DNA of 64,000 nt from Amanita rubescens (Eukaryota > Basidiomycota > Agaricomycetes > Agaricales > Amanitaceae): the NCBI GenBank assembly GCA_015039365.1, contig WION01000117.1:83682-147681 (forward strand), written 5' to 3'. Shown one piece after another: positions 1-11,433 of the stretch. The notes below the pieces were generated by a model, which saw nothing but the letters and a program-made list of their open reading frames with translations, was not told the DNA's origin and did no database searches. Each line of letters starts with the position of its first letter. Position 1 is the stretch's first letter. The translations under genes were made by a program, and so were the position numbers.

Positions 1-40
1 ACTAGGTTCAGATTCATGGCAGCATGTTCAGCATACGTAC

Positions 41-487
41 GGAAGAAAGTTGCTTGTACAGATCTTCAACAGCGGTCTCCAAATCTCTCGATAAAGTATT
101 ATAGTGATATTGTCTTAATTTCCTTTGATCGAAGTTAGCCTGCCAAGTATGCCTGCAACAGATCAAATACCTACAGCGTCACATTCGGTAGCTCGCGACA
201 CATTATGCAAGTCCTTGGATGCATATCATTAGATATTTCATCGTTCTGCGCCTTCTTAAGCATTGCCACTATTTCATCCAGGCGACGTAAGATGGGCTGC
301 GTCTCAGCTGTGTTCTGGCTTTGTAGCTCATATCTCAACGCGCCAATGATCCCATATGTCTCCACGAACAGCTTAACGCACACATGTGACTATGCATGTT
401 TATGTCAGTTTGGTTGAGGCCCATTGCACACGAAATGGAACTGCGCACCGTGCAAGAGGATGTCTGAGTGCTCAAGGATACGCCCAT
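41..487 (-). CDS. CxxC/tail-anchor family member, partial (3' end outside window)
   Basis: Exons modelled at 487-449, 389-175 and 122-41; the last exon lies beyond the left edge. Exon 1 is 13 codons and ends in phase 0, intron 1 is 59 nt, exon 2 ends in phase 2, intron 2 is 52 nt, and exon 3 ends in phase 0 at a gtacgt donor. The same exon sizes and phases recur in the family copies at 24.5, 27 and 39 kb. Exon 2 starts SHVCVKLFVE and ends with a CIMC pair, matching the PCxxC...CxFC arrangement of the other copies. Exon 3 is a helical segment ending DLYKQLSS. The gene therefore looks like a divergent but open family member. Function unknown. An apparent stop after 'NVTL' is removed by intron 2. 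Confidence 0.55.
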
Positions 488-1232
488 CAAGACCAGGGGA
501 AAGTGATCCAGAGGACTTATACGCAGGTGCCAGTGGTTTCCAGGAAAAGAGAACACAGAAACGCTCGGCTACCTGACGAGGTACTATAGCGCTTTATTAA
601 TGTATCGCAAACCGGATTATGTTGTGTGCCACTGCTAACAACCATAACATGCGTGTATCATGGGGCCGGGACGGTCAAAGGCCTTTCCAATTTCTAAACT
701 TCTATCGCCTCGTGCACATCGCGCGGTGCTGGTGATGTCGTCCTGAAACTTTGTGATAGGAACTAGCATTGATACGCCACTGGCACGCTATCTATGCCGG
801 TGTCCTGTCCCAGCAGCACTTGACATTCTAGTTATGGCGAGGACCAATGCTTGGGAAGAAAAAGAACAAGTTGAATGACAGCTTATCGGTGATGGAACCC
901 GTGTGAAACTGACTCGGTGAAATTGAAAACGTCCACATGATCTCATGTGAGCCGCTCCACGTGTCAACTTCACGTCATGACGTTCAACGTATACATATAG
1001 TACCACAATTCTATTTGGTTCAGGTCGAACACAGCTTTGCGCGTCAATTCAGCATCTTTGACCATATCGACCTATTGAAACTTCTGATCATCTCCAAAGA
1101 GAGTAACTTTCGACGTGCCGACAGCGCATGGCTGATTTGTACTATGGTGGTAAGCAGCAAGATAAACTCGGAATATAAAGACATTCTCACTTGTAGCTCC
1201 GAAATGCACCGATCTCAATTTGAACGTACAGA
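488..1232. other. Intergenic, no gene recognised
   Basis: Only short overlapping ORFs without splice support or recognisable motifs. It separates two divergently oriented family members and probably holds their promoters, but I see no specific element. Confidence 0.3.
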
Positions 1233-1913
1233 ATGACCATCCTCGGTTACCTCTCAAATGTAATATCTCGCATTGTCATTCTCCCGCTAGGCGGAGAAGT
1301 CTTGCAGACATCACAAAACACGGAAAGCACAGTGAGTGTTTTCTACCTGGATAGCAAAACTTTTACATTCAGACACAGGATATCCGCATCGCTCGCACGC
1401 TCAGCGTAGCTCACGACCGTTATGAAGAATGTAAAGCGACCATATCAGCCGCTCTCCGCGACATGCCACGGAGCCGGCGGTTACTCGATCAGGCATCTAT
1501 AATCGTTCAACTCGCCCAACTAGCCGAATGTCCTCCACATACTAATTTCATGTCGGACATTGCAACAAGCTTATTGAAGTAAGCCGTATTATTTATACTC
1601 CGAAGCAGTGTTCAGGAACGAGTAAAACAGATTAATGGAGGACTTACTTGCTTACGTTCGAAACGAAGCAAGTCGCCCCATATTTCAATGGATATGGAAC
1701 ATGAACAGAGAATCTAGCGCACTGGATGGGAAAATATATGCCCTGAAGACCTTGTTGGAGGTTTGCCACCCTTTCTCTCTGCATTGATAAGTTTAACGAT
1801 CCAAAAAGGCCGAATTAGAATGGAAAAGGAACCATGACGGTCCACAGAGGATGAAATTAGAGCGTGACACTGAGTTTGGGAATTGCCCGATCACATTTAC
1901 GAGTGTCTGTTAA
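1233..1913 (+). CDS. Divergent CxxC/tail-anchor family member lacking the anchor, 179 aa
   Basis: Four exons: 1233-1331, 1373-1578, 1631-1760, 1809-1913. Introns are 41, 52 and 48 nt with gtgagt, gtaagc and gtttgc donors and AG acceptors. The intron phases 0, 2, 0 are the same as in the minus-strand family members, and exon 2 (206 nt) and exon 3 (130 nt) have the family's usual sizes. Exon 3 ends IYALKTLLE, like DMLKELLQ in other copies. The second cysteine pair is not kept (ECPPH only), and the short last exon (AELEWKRNHDG...) has no membrane segment. It is the only plus-strand member in the left cluster. The homology is inferred mainly from gene structure because sequence similarity is low. 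No function can be assigned. Confidence 0.45.
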
Positions 1914-2446
1914 GTTGCTGTTGATGTATGACTCTTAGTATATGCTTTCTTCATCTATGAATTCTTTACATTGCCCATGCCATACAAATAACGTCGGAGT
2001 ACAACATTGTACACTTACGGTACAGTATCACATAGTGAGTGAACTAAGTCTTCTGTACAAAAACTATGCTCCTGTAATTCCGACACGAATGTAGCATTTT
2101 GGCAGGATTGAAGCTGAAGGAGCGATGGGGAATCGTCATAGAGAGAATTGTGCGACACAGTCGTTGAATGAGCAACGTACGATACTAGCGGTCATGGACA
2201 TGCTAGTAAACGTGACAACACAGTGTCAGGGGACACCGACCAGAATTACTCGTCCAATCCAAGATCGAGTGTAATGGGATGCGGGTCGGAGGTGACTGAT
2301 GAGACTTCAAGTCTGAGCGACGAGAATAGAGTGGCATATAGGTGATGAAAGTCACGGCGTGGCGATAGTGATGAAAAATCCGAGAGATAACGCGATAACG
2401 TCCAACGCCGATGATGGCCGGGTAATTCTTTGTTCCCAGCGATATT
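1914..2446. other. Intergenic, nothing recognised
   Basis: Convergent 3' ends of two family genes. The minus-strand reading frame that continues below 2447 (to about 2203) is probably out-of-frame sequence beyond the stop of the next gene; no motif seen. Confidence 0.25.
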
Positions 2447-3201
2447 CTAGGGTCGGATGTTCCAGTCGAAAGCGGAATCGTGAACATTCGAGAACATGTT
2501 CGAATCGGACTCAGAAGGAGTGTGGAGGGGTGAGGGAGATAAGATATCTTGCATACTGGTGCCAACTGAAACAACTCTTCTCTTCTTCCTTTGCATCTTC
2601 TGCTCCCGTCGCATTTTTCTCTTCTTGACACGTTGGGCCTCAAGAATTTCCTGAACCCTCGTTGTTAAGTTCCGGATCTTCAAAAGTTAATATATACTCA
2701 CTAGCGCAAGTGCGTCTTCAATTTCCTGAATGCTACTCTCCACAGGGCGATAACCAGGTTGAAGTAGGCAGAGAAAGAACGTCATGATGCAAATGATCAT
2801 GAAACAGCATAAGTTCTCGCTCATACTGAGGCACTCCACTTCCTCTATCACTCTATTTACATGAGGTGAGGTCGGAATGGGCATCAATTGTTATGAACAT
2901 GAACTTAACTCGTTAATTTTAACTGCCATTTTACATAAACGACATTGGGAAGCTGGTGGATCGCGGCCCCCACTATTAATAGTAAGGCTTAGCGCGCGGT
3001 CGAGGCGCTCTGTGATACGCTGCAACGAACGGGGGCTGAGTCGATCAGCAACTTGTTCGGACGAGGACGCTCCGGAAATTTTAACGAAGGTTTCTACACA
3101 AATGTGCCGCTGCATAAAATGAATCAACTCGCCTGGCGCAAAGAGTGTGGCTGCCTTACTTCAGGTTCAAGGTCGTCCTCGTGAGAAGATGCATCGCCCA
3201 T
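2447..3201 (-). CDS. CxxC family member with basic C-terminus, 198 aa
   Basis: Exons 3201-3160, 3109-2910, 2852-2702 and 2650-2447 with introns of 50, 57 and 51 nt and phases 0, 2, 0, the family pattern. Exon 1 encodes MGDASSHEDDLEPE. Exon 2 begins RHICVETFVKISG and carries CRLC near its end. Exon 3 has a hydrophobic stretch (about FMIICIMTFFLCLL) that could be a membrane helix. Exon 4 starts with a strongly basic run (VKKRKMRREQKMQRKKRR) and contains MFSNVHDSAF, which matches the start of the exon-4 motif MFSNTRDSTI of the neighbour at 3830-4665, but the frame then ends, so the usual tail anchor is missing. Either a truncated or a re-modelled member. Product unknown. Confidence 0.5.
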
Positions 3202-3829
3202 GGAAGGGAATCGAAGTTGTGTTCCCGCAGACTGTGTGAAGAGATGAGCGGAGTCAAAGCCCAGTGTCACGCAAAAAAAATGACCCCATGATTCCCCCCC
3301 CCCTTCCTTTTTCGAAAATCAGTGCGGATAACTTCGAACATTGATCGCGATTGGTATGATCAAAGAGGACGCAGGGACGCATTGAATACTCAATTGCCGG
3401 GTCATACATATCAGTGTACATGTCAGTATCCATCGTTAGCGAGGGACCCATTCTGTTCCCTCTTTGTCTTCCACTGTTTCATGGCTCCTTATACGCAAAA
3501 TGCCCAAAATGCTCTACATTTCCTTAACTCATTATATGGTGCTTTATCACACAAGTGTTAGAGACTTAGATGGTCCGGCAACATGCAAGTGTACCATTAT
3601 AAGATGAAGCATACATGACGGAAGACGGGACGGCAAAGGAGTTTGACTCATTAGCCATAAATGTACTAGGCTCCGGGCCACGGCATACCCTGGGGACGAC
3701 CTCCGTTGGCAACCAATCCACCCCACTTGTCGGGTCAAAAGTTCATTCGAGTTGAGTTTGGAATTCATAGGAAAGCGTTCCTGAACGCTGAAACCGTGAG
3801 AGAAGAAGGGAAAAAAGAACGAACCATTC
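3202..3829. other. Intergenic, nothing recognised
   Basis: Contains a short C-rich run near 3295-3304 and small unsupported ORFs. It separates two tandem minus-strand family genes. Confidence 0.25.
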
Positions 3830-4665
3830 TCAAACAACAGAAGGTCTGCCTGAAAGTCGGAGAGCGTGGTATAGGATAACCAAAAGTAGGATTAGAGTAA
3901 GCAGGGCAAGAACCGGCCAAAGGTGATATTGCCAGGAATTAGAATAAAAGTTGAGGTTTCCCGCGACGTTGTTTATGTTGTTTCGCGAGATGGTAGAGTC
4001 ACGAGTGTTCGAGAACATTCTTGACCCAAAATGAGGATTGGGGGAAGGGGAACCGAATTCGGGTCTATAGGCCTGCGTGTTGATGAATGTGGCGATCAGG
4101 TTTTCTGCGGCGTTGATCTTTGTCTGCTGGACGTCCATGATTTGCTGAGCGCAGGTTGATAATTAGGTCTTGAACTCAATGAAGTAGATCTTCTCACCTT
4201 GACGAGACGATCGTCGATGTCCTGCGCCCTCTCCATCACGAGATGATCGGAACGAAGACCGTCGAGCAAAAAGGATAAAAAGCTTCTAAGAACGTAGCGC
4301 CATAGCTTCTCGTTCTTGTCGAGACGCCTCGCTTCCTTGCTAACCCTGTTGTCGTAGCGTGAGTCCACAAATGCACTGGTCATGTGAACGATACACTTGC
4401 TCGATAAGATCAAAAGCTATTTGACAAAGGGGGCATTCAGTTGCTGGATAATTGCCGATACTAACAGCGAGATTCATTGCGGCTTTGTAGTTCATATTAA
4501 TGCGCTGGAATAAACGAGTGGTAGAGTTTTGCTCGATGCTAGGATGTAGGAACTGTCCGGAAAACTCCACAAAAGTCTTTACGCAAATGTGTTTCTGCCA
4601 AGCATCGATTCATATGAACGAATTTGAGAGTGAAAAGAACTTACGTCGGGATGAATATGAGTCAT
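3830..4665 (-). CDS. CxxC/tail-anchor family member, 225 aa
   Basis: Exons 4665-4645, 4594-4401, 4345-4198 and 4144-3830. Intron 1 is 50 nt (gtaagt..cag), intron 2 is 55 nt with a gcaagt donor (GC-AG class) and intron 3 is 53 nt (gtgaga..cag). Phases are 0, 2, 0 as in all family members. Protein: N-terminus MTHIHPD, then KHICVKTFVEFSG, a CPLC pair, a helical charged region (exon 3), then exon 4 with MFSNTRDSTISRNNINNVAG followed by a hydrophobic stretch (about WPVLALLTLILLLVILYHAL) and a short tail, so a single-pass C-terminal anchor is predicted. Exon 4 is the clearest example here of the 'F.n..d..I..n.i.NVaGN' motif. No function recognised. Confidence 0.6.
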
Positions 4666-5657
4666 CGCTTTGCATGTGTATGAGACAGAAATAAAGGAGC
4701 CGGGAGACGGAAAGATGGGGAATGTAGTGGGATGTAGTGGGATGAGAGAGCCAAGAGACCAGGGCACGTTATTATATGCATGAGGCATCCACGATGCATG
4801 GAAGAAGCGGATATCCGAAACCCCAAAAGAGGTTGTTCAGACCATACCTGAGAATTTAATGTTGCCTTACACAGCGTACACGCTCCCGAGAGCCGAAGCG
4901 GCCTTGATCGGTGCGCGTGCCAGCAGAACGCGGTCCGGATTTACGGGTGATTACGCAATCCGCTGGCGTGGGTGGTGCACTTGAGATCCAAGTGAAAATG
5001 AATCAAAGGTGAATTGCTGACCGTCTGTGTGAGGGAAGCGAGAAGCAATACAAGTCAAACAAACCACAGCTTTATGAACGCCGCTATGAGGTGGAAACTG
5101 TCCAGGCAGCTGCGCAGCGCGCGCAGGTTGCATAATTCATTCATTTGTTGGATTACTCTATTGCCGCGAAGTAAGATTGTCAGCGTATCGATAAGACGAA
5201 CCGTTGAACAACTCGACAGATAACATCAAGAAGACGTTCTTGAACAGCTGTGCTTTCGTGTGTTCAAGACAGTGCGGTGATGATGGCCATCGATCAAGTT
5301 ATTTCAATTTATTTGCTCGGGTTTGCGCCGCACTTCTGTCTCTTTTCCCGCGCACGTGCACTGTCAGTCTTTGAGCCGGCACTCTTCCTCAGGTGCATCA
5401 CTTGCAATTTGTCTGATTTGAAATGAAAGGAGGACGTTCTAGACGTGCGTAAACACGTCCGTACCATCATTATTTGAATTGTGCCTTAGATTTTTACACT
5501 TTTGGCAAGAAACAACGTCGCATGCAATTAGGAGCCACAGTCACCGCCCATGAAGAAAGAAATTCTTGCAATGGTTCCTTAAAAAAATGATTGTGACTTG
5601 TTTAAATAAAACCTTATAACACTGCACAAGACTTTTGACGACGCGTCGTTGGAAAGA
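4666..5657. other. Intergenic, nothing recognised
   Basis: No spliced gene model could be built. The only ORFs are shorter than about 75 codons, lack splice support and show no family motif. It marks the boundary between the family cluster and the secreted-protein/PLC-relic cluster. Confidence 0.25.
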
Positions 5658-5990
5658 TCAATTGGCAGTTCCATCAGCACCCGGATCTGCGTTTATGAGT
5701 AAAATCTAGGATAAAAAGAAACGCAGGGAAAATGGACCACTCACTTTTCCAGCAACCCCGCAGTTATCCCATTGACGAGGAAAAGGAAACTGAGACGAGT
5801 AGATAAAATAATCTGTCTTGAGGCTGCCAATGTCGTAACGGCTGCTGTCCGATGCAACCCAGTTTGAACAGAGAAGTAGCAGAGCCAAGAGAATAAGAGA
5901 ATCCAAAGCGCATCTTCGATGTAGCGTCAGGTCAGAGCCTGAGCAAAGAAATACTGCGCTTTTATATGTCAGTGTCAATACAATCAACAT
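5658..5990 (-). pseudogene. Truncated secreted-protein paralogue: exon 1 joined to exon 5
   Basis: Relative of the intact genes at 12312-12946 and 14408-15095. The exon-1-like part (to 5745) contains a hydrophobic leader-like stretch and YDIGSLKTDYFIY, matching the NYTISNRQIGYYIY region of the intact paralogue. It is followed by a 39-nt intron (5744-5706) and an exon (5705-5658) reading ILLINADPGADGTAN and stop, which matches the last exon of the intact genes (ILLVSPDVL...). The homologues of exons 2-4 are absent. The ATG that aligns with the paralogues' start (ATGCGCTTT..., near 5911) is in another frame than the conserved body. Either a decayed gene or a rearranged one starting at an upstream ATG (5990, 97 aa). 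Confidence 0.5.
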
Positions 5991-6679
5991 TGGCTTTGGT
6001 TAGACGTGGAATACCAAATTAGAAACGCAGGGATATTGTCTTCAGTGCGCGTTTCTCATATTAACAAAGTTATCATGCCTTAAAACACTAACCCTTTACG
6101 TTGTAATCCAGTTCATCAGTATGACAGCCGAAATTCAACAGGCATATGCCACAGTGAGAATGTTACGTTCACAAATGCGGATTGCTTCCTTTTTCGAAAC
6201 CATAGAATCATGTTTACTTAAACCGTAACTGGAATCATATCATTGTGTTAGTGGGTAGAATGGCATTTGCGCATCGAGGACTCTTCGGCCCAGGTGTTCA
6301 TCGATTATTAGGCCTGGCATCAAGCATCATTTCTGATGAAATTTCCATGATGTCTGTCGAGGTTAAATTCCGTAGACCCACCAACCCTGCCAGTCTTAAA
6401 CTGAATTGCTGATGAATAAATTGGCAGCGAGATTATCAACATACCCGTGCACCTGCATACCATCAATCTAGACGTAGAAGAAATTGCGGGGCTGACAATC
6501 GTTGGGTTACCGTGACCAGGAGCGCCAGCTACTTGAACCATCGAATGCGAGAGGTGGTAAACAAGTCCAAACGGTTTAATTCATTCCTTGAAAAACAGAT
6601 ACTGTCAGAGTTACGCATCTTTCAACGGTAAATATGGATATCCTGCAAACTCTTGTCTGAAGTTTGAACAGCACTCATG
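5991..6679. other. Intergenic, nothing recognised
   Basis: No supported gene. Sequence begins to resemble the PLC C-terminal region only after about 6680. Confidence 0.25.
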
Positions 6680-6990
6680 AACAACAACTCGCCATGTCCC
6701 GAACGACGGATCATCATCGTCCTTCCTGTTCTCTTGGCGCGCGCAAAACCTCACAATGACCCTCGAGCCCATTGTTCTTGGCCGCACAGGTCTGATATAG
6801 CAGCTGTAGAGCTTAGAGCACTCACCCATGGCAAAGTGGCTAATCCTGAAGTAGCAGCCACACTGGGATGTGCGTCCCCGACTCACCTTCCCGCTTTGCT
6901 GAAACATCGCGCAGTTGATCATGTGTGCGGAATCGAACATTGCCGGTCGATCGCGCCCAAGCGCACGCCTGCGGACTCGTAGCGGTGTCG
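6680..6990 (-). pseudogene. PLC relic: end of the C2 and Y domains
   Basis: Minus-strand translation shows RFCARQENRKDDDDP, closely matching RFVVRQEDGKDDEDP in the C2 domain of the PLC at 16005-19493, and MFDSAHMINCAMFQQSGKV, matching FDLGYMINHAMFQRNGRSG at the end of its Y domain. The two pieces lie much closer together than in the intact gene, with the intervening C2 sequence missing and the frame broken. A non-functional fragment. Confidence 0.65.
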
Positions 6991-9190
6991 CTCGTACTTG
7001 AATGAGCCGACTCAGAATCCATCCGTGCTTCTAGCAATCCCTGACGAGATCGTACAGATCATCTTGTGCGCCGTCCTTTGGACAAGGAGAACCGTACGAA
7101 TGATATCACAGGCTTCAACACAAGAGGTTTGATGAGAGCGTTGACAGGTGGACAGGTGGTGCAGGTTCGATGGGTAGTGAAGGAAGAAGAATTGAAGGAT
7201 GGGGGTCGATGTAGGCAAGGTCAAGGCATATCAGCAGTGCGACGGAATTTCCTCTCGCTCTCTTGTTCGGAGAAAGACACTCGTTTAGCACCTGGAACTA
7301 CATCTACCGCTTGTAGAGAAGACAATTGTCCACCGGGTTGCCATCCAAATTGGCCGTTTTTGGAATACGTTGCACTTGTCTGCGTTTCTTGTTGGGCTGA
7401 ATGGATACACTAGTCCTCGATTAAGTTGAAACCACGAAGGCGTCTCAAGGAAGACGGTTGTAAGAAGCCAATTGATGTTCACACGAGTGCATTTTTTTTC
7501 TTCACGCGTTGATCTCACCTTCGCCAGTGCCCGCATCGCTCCCACCGTAACCACCTTGAATTAGAAGACGATCCAAGTGGCTGGTACGTGCTAGTACTCG
7601 TAACTCCGCCACTCATTCATTTTCCTTGTCTTAGTAGCCCTCTGGGAGGGACCTTTACCCAGCATCTACTCCTTCGCAGCGCCTGCACAAGCTTATCACT
7701 TCATCACTTGGTTCGCAACCCCCGCCCTGCCGTCAACATGATTTTGCTTTCCCTACATCCTCCGAGTCGTGCATCGGCCCCATCACAGCTGCCCTGCGTT
7801 CAAACGGTCGTTACCTTATGAAGATTCATGGTTTTTAGACAGTATGCTACGTCCACATATGCCGAGGACGTCGCGTACGGACTACCTCTATTCGTCTAAC
7901 CACTCTCCATGTTCTTCGCCGTCTCGCGCACCCGGACCTCCACAAAAAGGTTTTACCAGTCGTGCTTAATGCTGAAAACTTCACGCGGGGCACCACGCAT
8001 TGACATGCCTTGCAAAAGTTCGCGGACTTGGTACAGCGGCCATGCAAGCTCTTGGATCTTTACCCAGCATCCACTCCTTCACTGAGCTTTTCTCACCACG
8101 GACGCTAGGACAAGCTCAGCACTTCATCGCCCGGCCCACACCCGTACCATCAGAGGTGCAAGTCCGACACCACCTCACAGCAGGACCGTATCTGGCCCGC
8201 TATGACAGGCCCTCAACTCCATCCATCTCCGGCGCTTCTTTTCATTTACCTCATTCCTCCCGCTTTTTAAATCACCTCACTCTCGCTTGTGCCAGCGTGG
8301 ACTATTTCGAACGAGAAGCCTTACAAGCGCATATATTCCTTCTCCAAGCGCGTCTACCGCGGATGTCATTCAGTAGGCCAAGTCCGCAGAGCGCAACAGG
8401 GACGAGACAGCAAAAATGAAAAAAATGGCACAGCACAGTTGTTGCTGTAACGGGAGCAGTCACGCCAACCATTTCTTCTTCAGTTACAGAATACGTTGAT
8501 GGCAAAATGGTAAAACTGACAGTGGTTGACCCCGTCTCTACTACAACGTTGCCTTCTCCCGCAACGATATCTGAAAAAGCATGGTCGGCGATACCCAAAT
8601 CCTCCGATTCCCCCAGCCCCATCGAGGTGCACCTTTTTTGCGTCAAACATGTGTCTTCTCTAGTCATGGGAGTGTCGCAAGTTTTCGTGCCGACTTATGC
8701 GTACGATGCGATGAAGTTTATAAATGTGATGGCGAGTGTCGAACGTTTATTGAAAACGGTATCTCAATGCTGGCTTTGTAGGGAAAAGAGTGGGACGTTG
8801 AGAGAAAGAGCCGGTGTTGTAATGAATGAAGATGATGGTCATCGTCGGTGAGCGATTATCTTTTCATTCGATGTCGAGAATTTCGCATGTTCATCGGGCT
8901 TTATAGATTCAAGACGCAGGGATGCGGTATCTCAAATGTTTGCCAAGATGACTGTTCAAGCTGGGGAACGTTCCATACTATACAAAGATGTATTCGCAAT
9001 GTTCCGATGCGGACACCAAATCCTAGACATTGCCCATGCTTTCGAACTGATTCATCTGAATCTGTTCTTCTCGTCGCTGGCATGCCTCGAACGTACCTGG
9101 TTCTGTCGTCATCGCCGATCCGGACAAGAACCAGCAAGACCATCATTTGGCCCGAGCTGCGGTCCCTTTTTGGCCTGATCATCTAGGCAA
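6991..9190. other. No intact gene; degraded and duplicated sequence between PLC relics
   Basis: Two segments at about 7640-7740 and 8055-8150 resemble each other: both contain TTTACCCAGCATC followed by ACTCCTTC, then a stretch with 'tcatc.ct..' and 'cccgcc'. A minus-strand ORF at 8302-8667 holds LGIADHAFSDIV, faintly like the DLGIEGGDIANVV motif of family exon 4, but no matching upstream exons could be found. No gene is proposed. Confidence 0.3.
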
Positions 9191-9199
9191 TGTTGTTTC

Positions 9200-9305
9200 C
9201 GACGGGTCCATGCACCAGGGGCATAGTCAACTTTCTCGTTGATGCCATGGAATTCGTTACCAACCGTGTAGATGAAGAAAACTTAGTGGATTCGGTGTGG
9301 ATTGG
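9200..9305 (-). pseudogene. PLC relic: start of the Y domain
   Basis: The nucleotide sequence around 9220-9300 (catagtcaactttctcgttg, then gtgtagatgaagaaa) lines up with 16868-16930 of the PLC gene, where the Y domain encodes VYTIGVKFQGINKKVDYSPEH. Substitutions and frame breaks are visible. Flanked by unrelated sequence. Confidence 0.55.
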
Positions 9306-9479
9306 TGGTCAAGGCGAAGGTTTAGGGATAAACCAATTGCGAAGGGCTTGAGTTTGTCCCGTACTTTAATGTTTGAACGGGGACTTGGAGGTCACTTGGC
9401 ATGTCCAGTGAGGCAGAGTCGGAAGGTCCAACTGGGTCTCTTGGCGCAGATGCGCCAACATCCGTCCTTCTGCCAAATT

Positions 9480-10015
9480 ACCACGGAACGACCACTCACC
9501 ATGCCATGAACCCCTAACGAAACGCAATAAGCACCCAACGCGAGCCTTACAAACACCAAAACCCCCGCGGTTTCGAACCATATGAGACTCTGTTCTTCCC
9601 TGGGCCCACCTATCGTCATCATCGCCAGACTATCCGTCGAGACAAAGGGCCTCTCTCATCACCCTGCGAATACGATCAACCAGGCATGGGGCCGTCATGT
9701 GAAAAGCCTGCCGTCGGAATCGAAGCACTACCCAAACAACTACTCATCATGCCCTAAAGTGCCCAACGCGACGCAATAAACCGCCAATGGACCCTCGTCA
9801 TCTTCCCCAACTTGAATCCTTCGTCTCGGCCATCCTCATCTCTCTCTCCAGGCAACGCCGCCGCCGACCCAAGGGCGCACCTCCCTTGACGCCCTGCGAA
9901 TATGATCGACCAGGCCACCAGCCGATCAACCATCTCCCTCCCTTCGGCCTAAGCAACTGCCGAGCCGAAACAACCCTCCGTCCGCTGCCTCAGCAACTTC
10001 TTCCTGTATCCCGGA
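9480..10015 (-). pseudogene. PLC relics: two C2-end fragments and one C2-start fragment
   Basis: About 9490-9570 and again 9745-9825 resemble the PLC 3' region at 16140-16230 (for example 'aacgaaacgcaataagc' and 'aacgcgacgcaataaaccgcc'), so this part is present twice. About 9925-10000 (ccatctccctccc, then aagcaactgccgagccgaaa) matches 16445-16505 at the start of the C2 domain. Their order and spacing differ from the intact gene, indicating repeated duplication and deletion. Confidence 0.6.
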
Positions 10016-10319
10016 GCGGGCAAACTTGCGAACCTGCCCAGATCGCCCGTTCGCGTGGTTGATTTTTCAATGCCAGTTTACCGCGACTACTCGTGTCCAG
10101 GCGCCGAATGTATGCGTTAGCGACTTTTTCTTGATGCAGGGGAAATGAGTGTAGATGAGGAGAAATTAGGTCGAGTGAGAGTTCGGGTGGGTAGGGTTTG
10201 AAAGTGGTGCAGTGGTGCAAGCGGGAATGGTAGAAGGTTTGAGGGGGTTGATTTGACTATATCCGTGAGTTCTTTTCAGGACGCGGAGATCAGTGACTGA
10301 GGATCAAATGAGGTGTAGG

Positions 10320-10600
10320 GAACTGCTGCCGGGCTTGGGCTGGAGCCAGAATCTCTGACGCCTCTAACAACTTTTTTCATTCCCGCTCCCGCCGAAGAGC
10401 GGCTCGAATTGGTGGGCTGGATATGATCTTTGGTGAGATATTCGCGATCAGCGAACCGCTAGTGCTTGCACCTGAATTCGAAGCCACGCACCACTGAATA
10501 CCCTCTAACCGAGACCTCCTGCGTCCTGGGCCGGTACTTGGAACGCGTTTAAATGAGACGCTGACATGAGAAGTCTTCAAAATACATCCGTACCGTCCAT
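10320..10600 (-). pseudogene. PLC relic: linker between X and Y domains
   Basis: Minus-strand translation contains NSGASTSGSLIANISPKIISSPPIRAA over two segments, matching GSGAAAGSSSPMISPKITFSPPIQAA in the intact PLC linker. Further upstream, 10580-10600 resembles the 'aacacatccgtaccat' segment near 17340. The reading frame is broken outside the short matching part. Confidence 0.6.
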
Positions 10601-10696
10601 TAGTCAAATAGCTCCTCAGTACAGGACCCAAGGATGGTGTGTGAAAGCGGAGTGGGCCATCATTTCGGACGTAGACATGATGCTTAACTAGAATAC

Positions 10697-11433
10697 TCAT
10701 GACGACGATGACGGGACAGCCCAATTGGCGGGTCCACCAGCCTGATCTGCGGTTACAAGTATAATCTAGAATAATGGTCAGTGTTCCCATTTCAAGCATA
10801 GACAAATCAATAACTTACATGCCCAGCGGTCGTGCGATCATATAAAACCAGAGGCGGATTAGATCCGGGGACCGCGATACTTGTGAATGCATGTAAGAAG
10901 TCAATTTACAAACTTGGCGAAGAATCACACATACGCATAGTAATCCGAGCTGCCAGCTGAAGATTGTGAAATAAACTGCCACGTGTATGCGGTGTTGAAC
11001 TACACAACCATTGTGCCGTTGCCTGGACTCCCACAAGGTGAGATGACTAAAAAAAATGAAGCCCAAGTTAACTCCTGGCCGTGCGATATCGGTTTGAAAA
11101 GGTTTACCGTGGCAGGAGCAATGTACAAGGTACCATTAGATATGGTAACACTTTGTGTATTAGTTTACCCGTAAGCGTCGGTGTGATCGTCAGAGGCTGT
11201 TTTATATCTTGTAATGTAGTTTGTCAGAATGGACCTAAACACTAGCATTTGCAAGAGGTGGTTGACCAGCGGTGCCTGCGTTGCTGAAGACAGGCGACGC
11301 AGGAAAATCAAATCGAATGCCATAGACGCAGTAACCAGTCTGCAGGCTGCCGATGGTATAGCTGGCCTGTGATGTAACCAGATTCGAACAAAGAAGCGCA
11401 AAACAAGGCGGAATGAACGAATGGCAAACGCAT
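10697..11433 (-). pseudogene. Decayed secreted-protein paralogue
   Basis: The start ATGCGTTTG (11433) aligns with that of the intact genes, but the conserved body (SQASYTIGSLQTGYCVYG) lies in another frame. An exon-2-like segment near 11180 reads LTITPTLTG, then shifts frame by about two bases before SVTISNGTLYIA. The last intron (gtaagt..ctag) and exon 5 (IILVTADQAGGPANWAVPSSSS, stop at 10697-10699) are intact and match the last exon of the gene at 14408-15095. Multiple frame breaks make it a pseudogene. It overlaps no PLC sequence but abuts the relic that ends near 10600. Confidence 0.6.

Noticed and set aside
8302..8667. Minus-strand LGIADHAFSDIV resembling the exon-4 motif
   Set aside because: No upstream family exons on that strand and no clean hydrophobic anchor; at most a remote relic.
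8507..8851. Plus-strand ORF with ERLLKTVSQCWLCREK, superficially like exon 2 of the CxxC family
   Set aside because: No matching exon 1, 3 or 4 with the family's intron phases around it; similarity is limited to a few residues.
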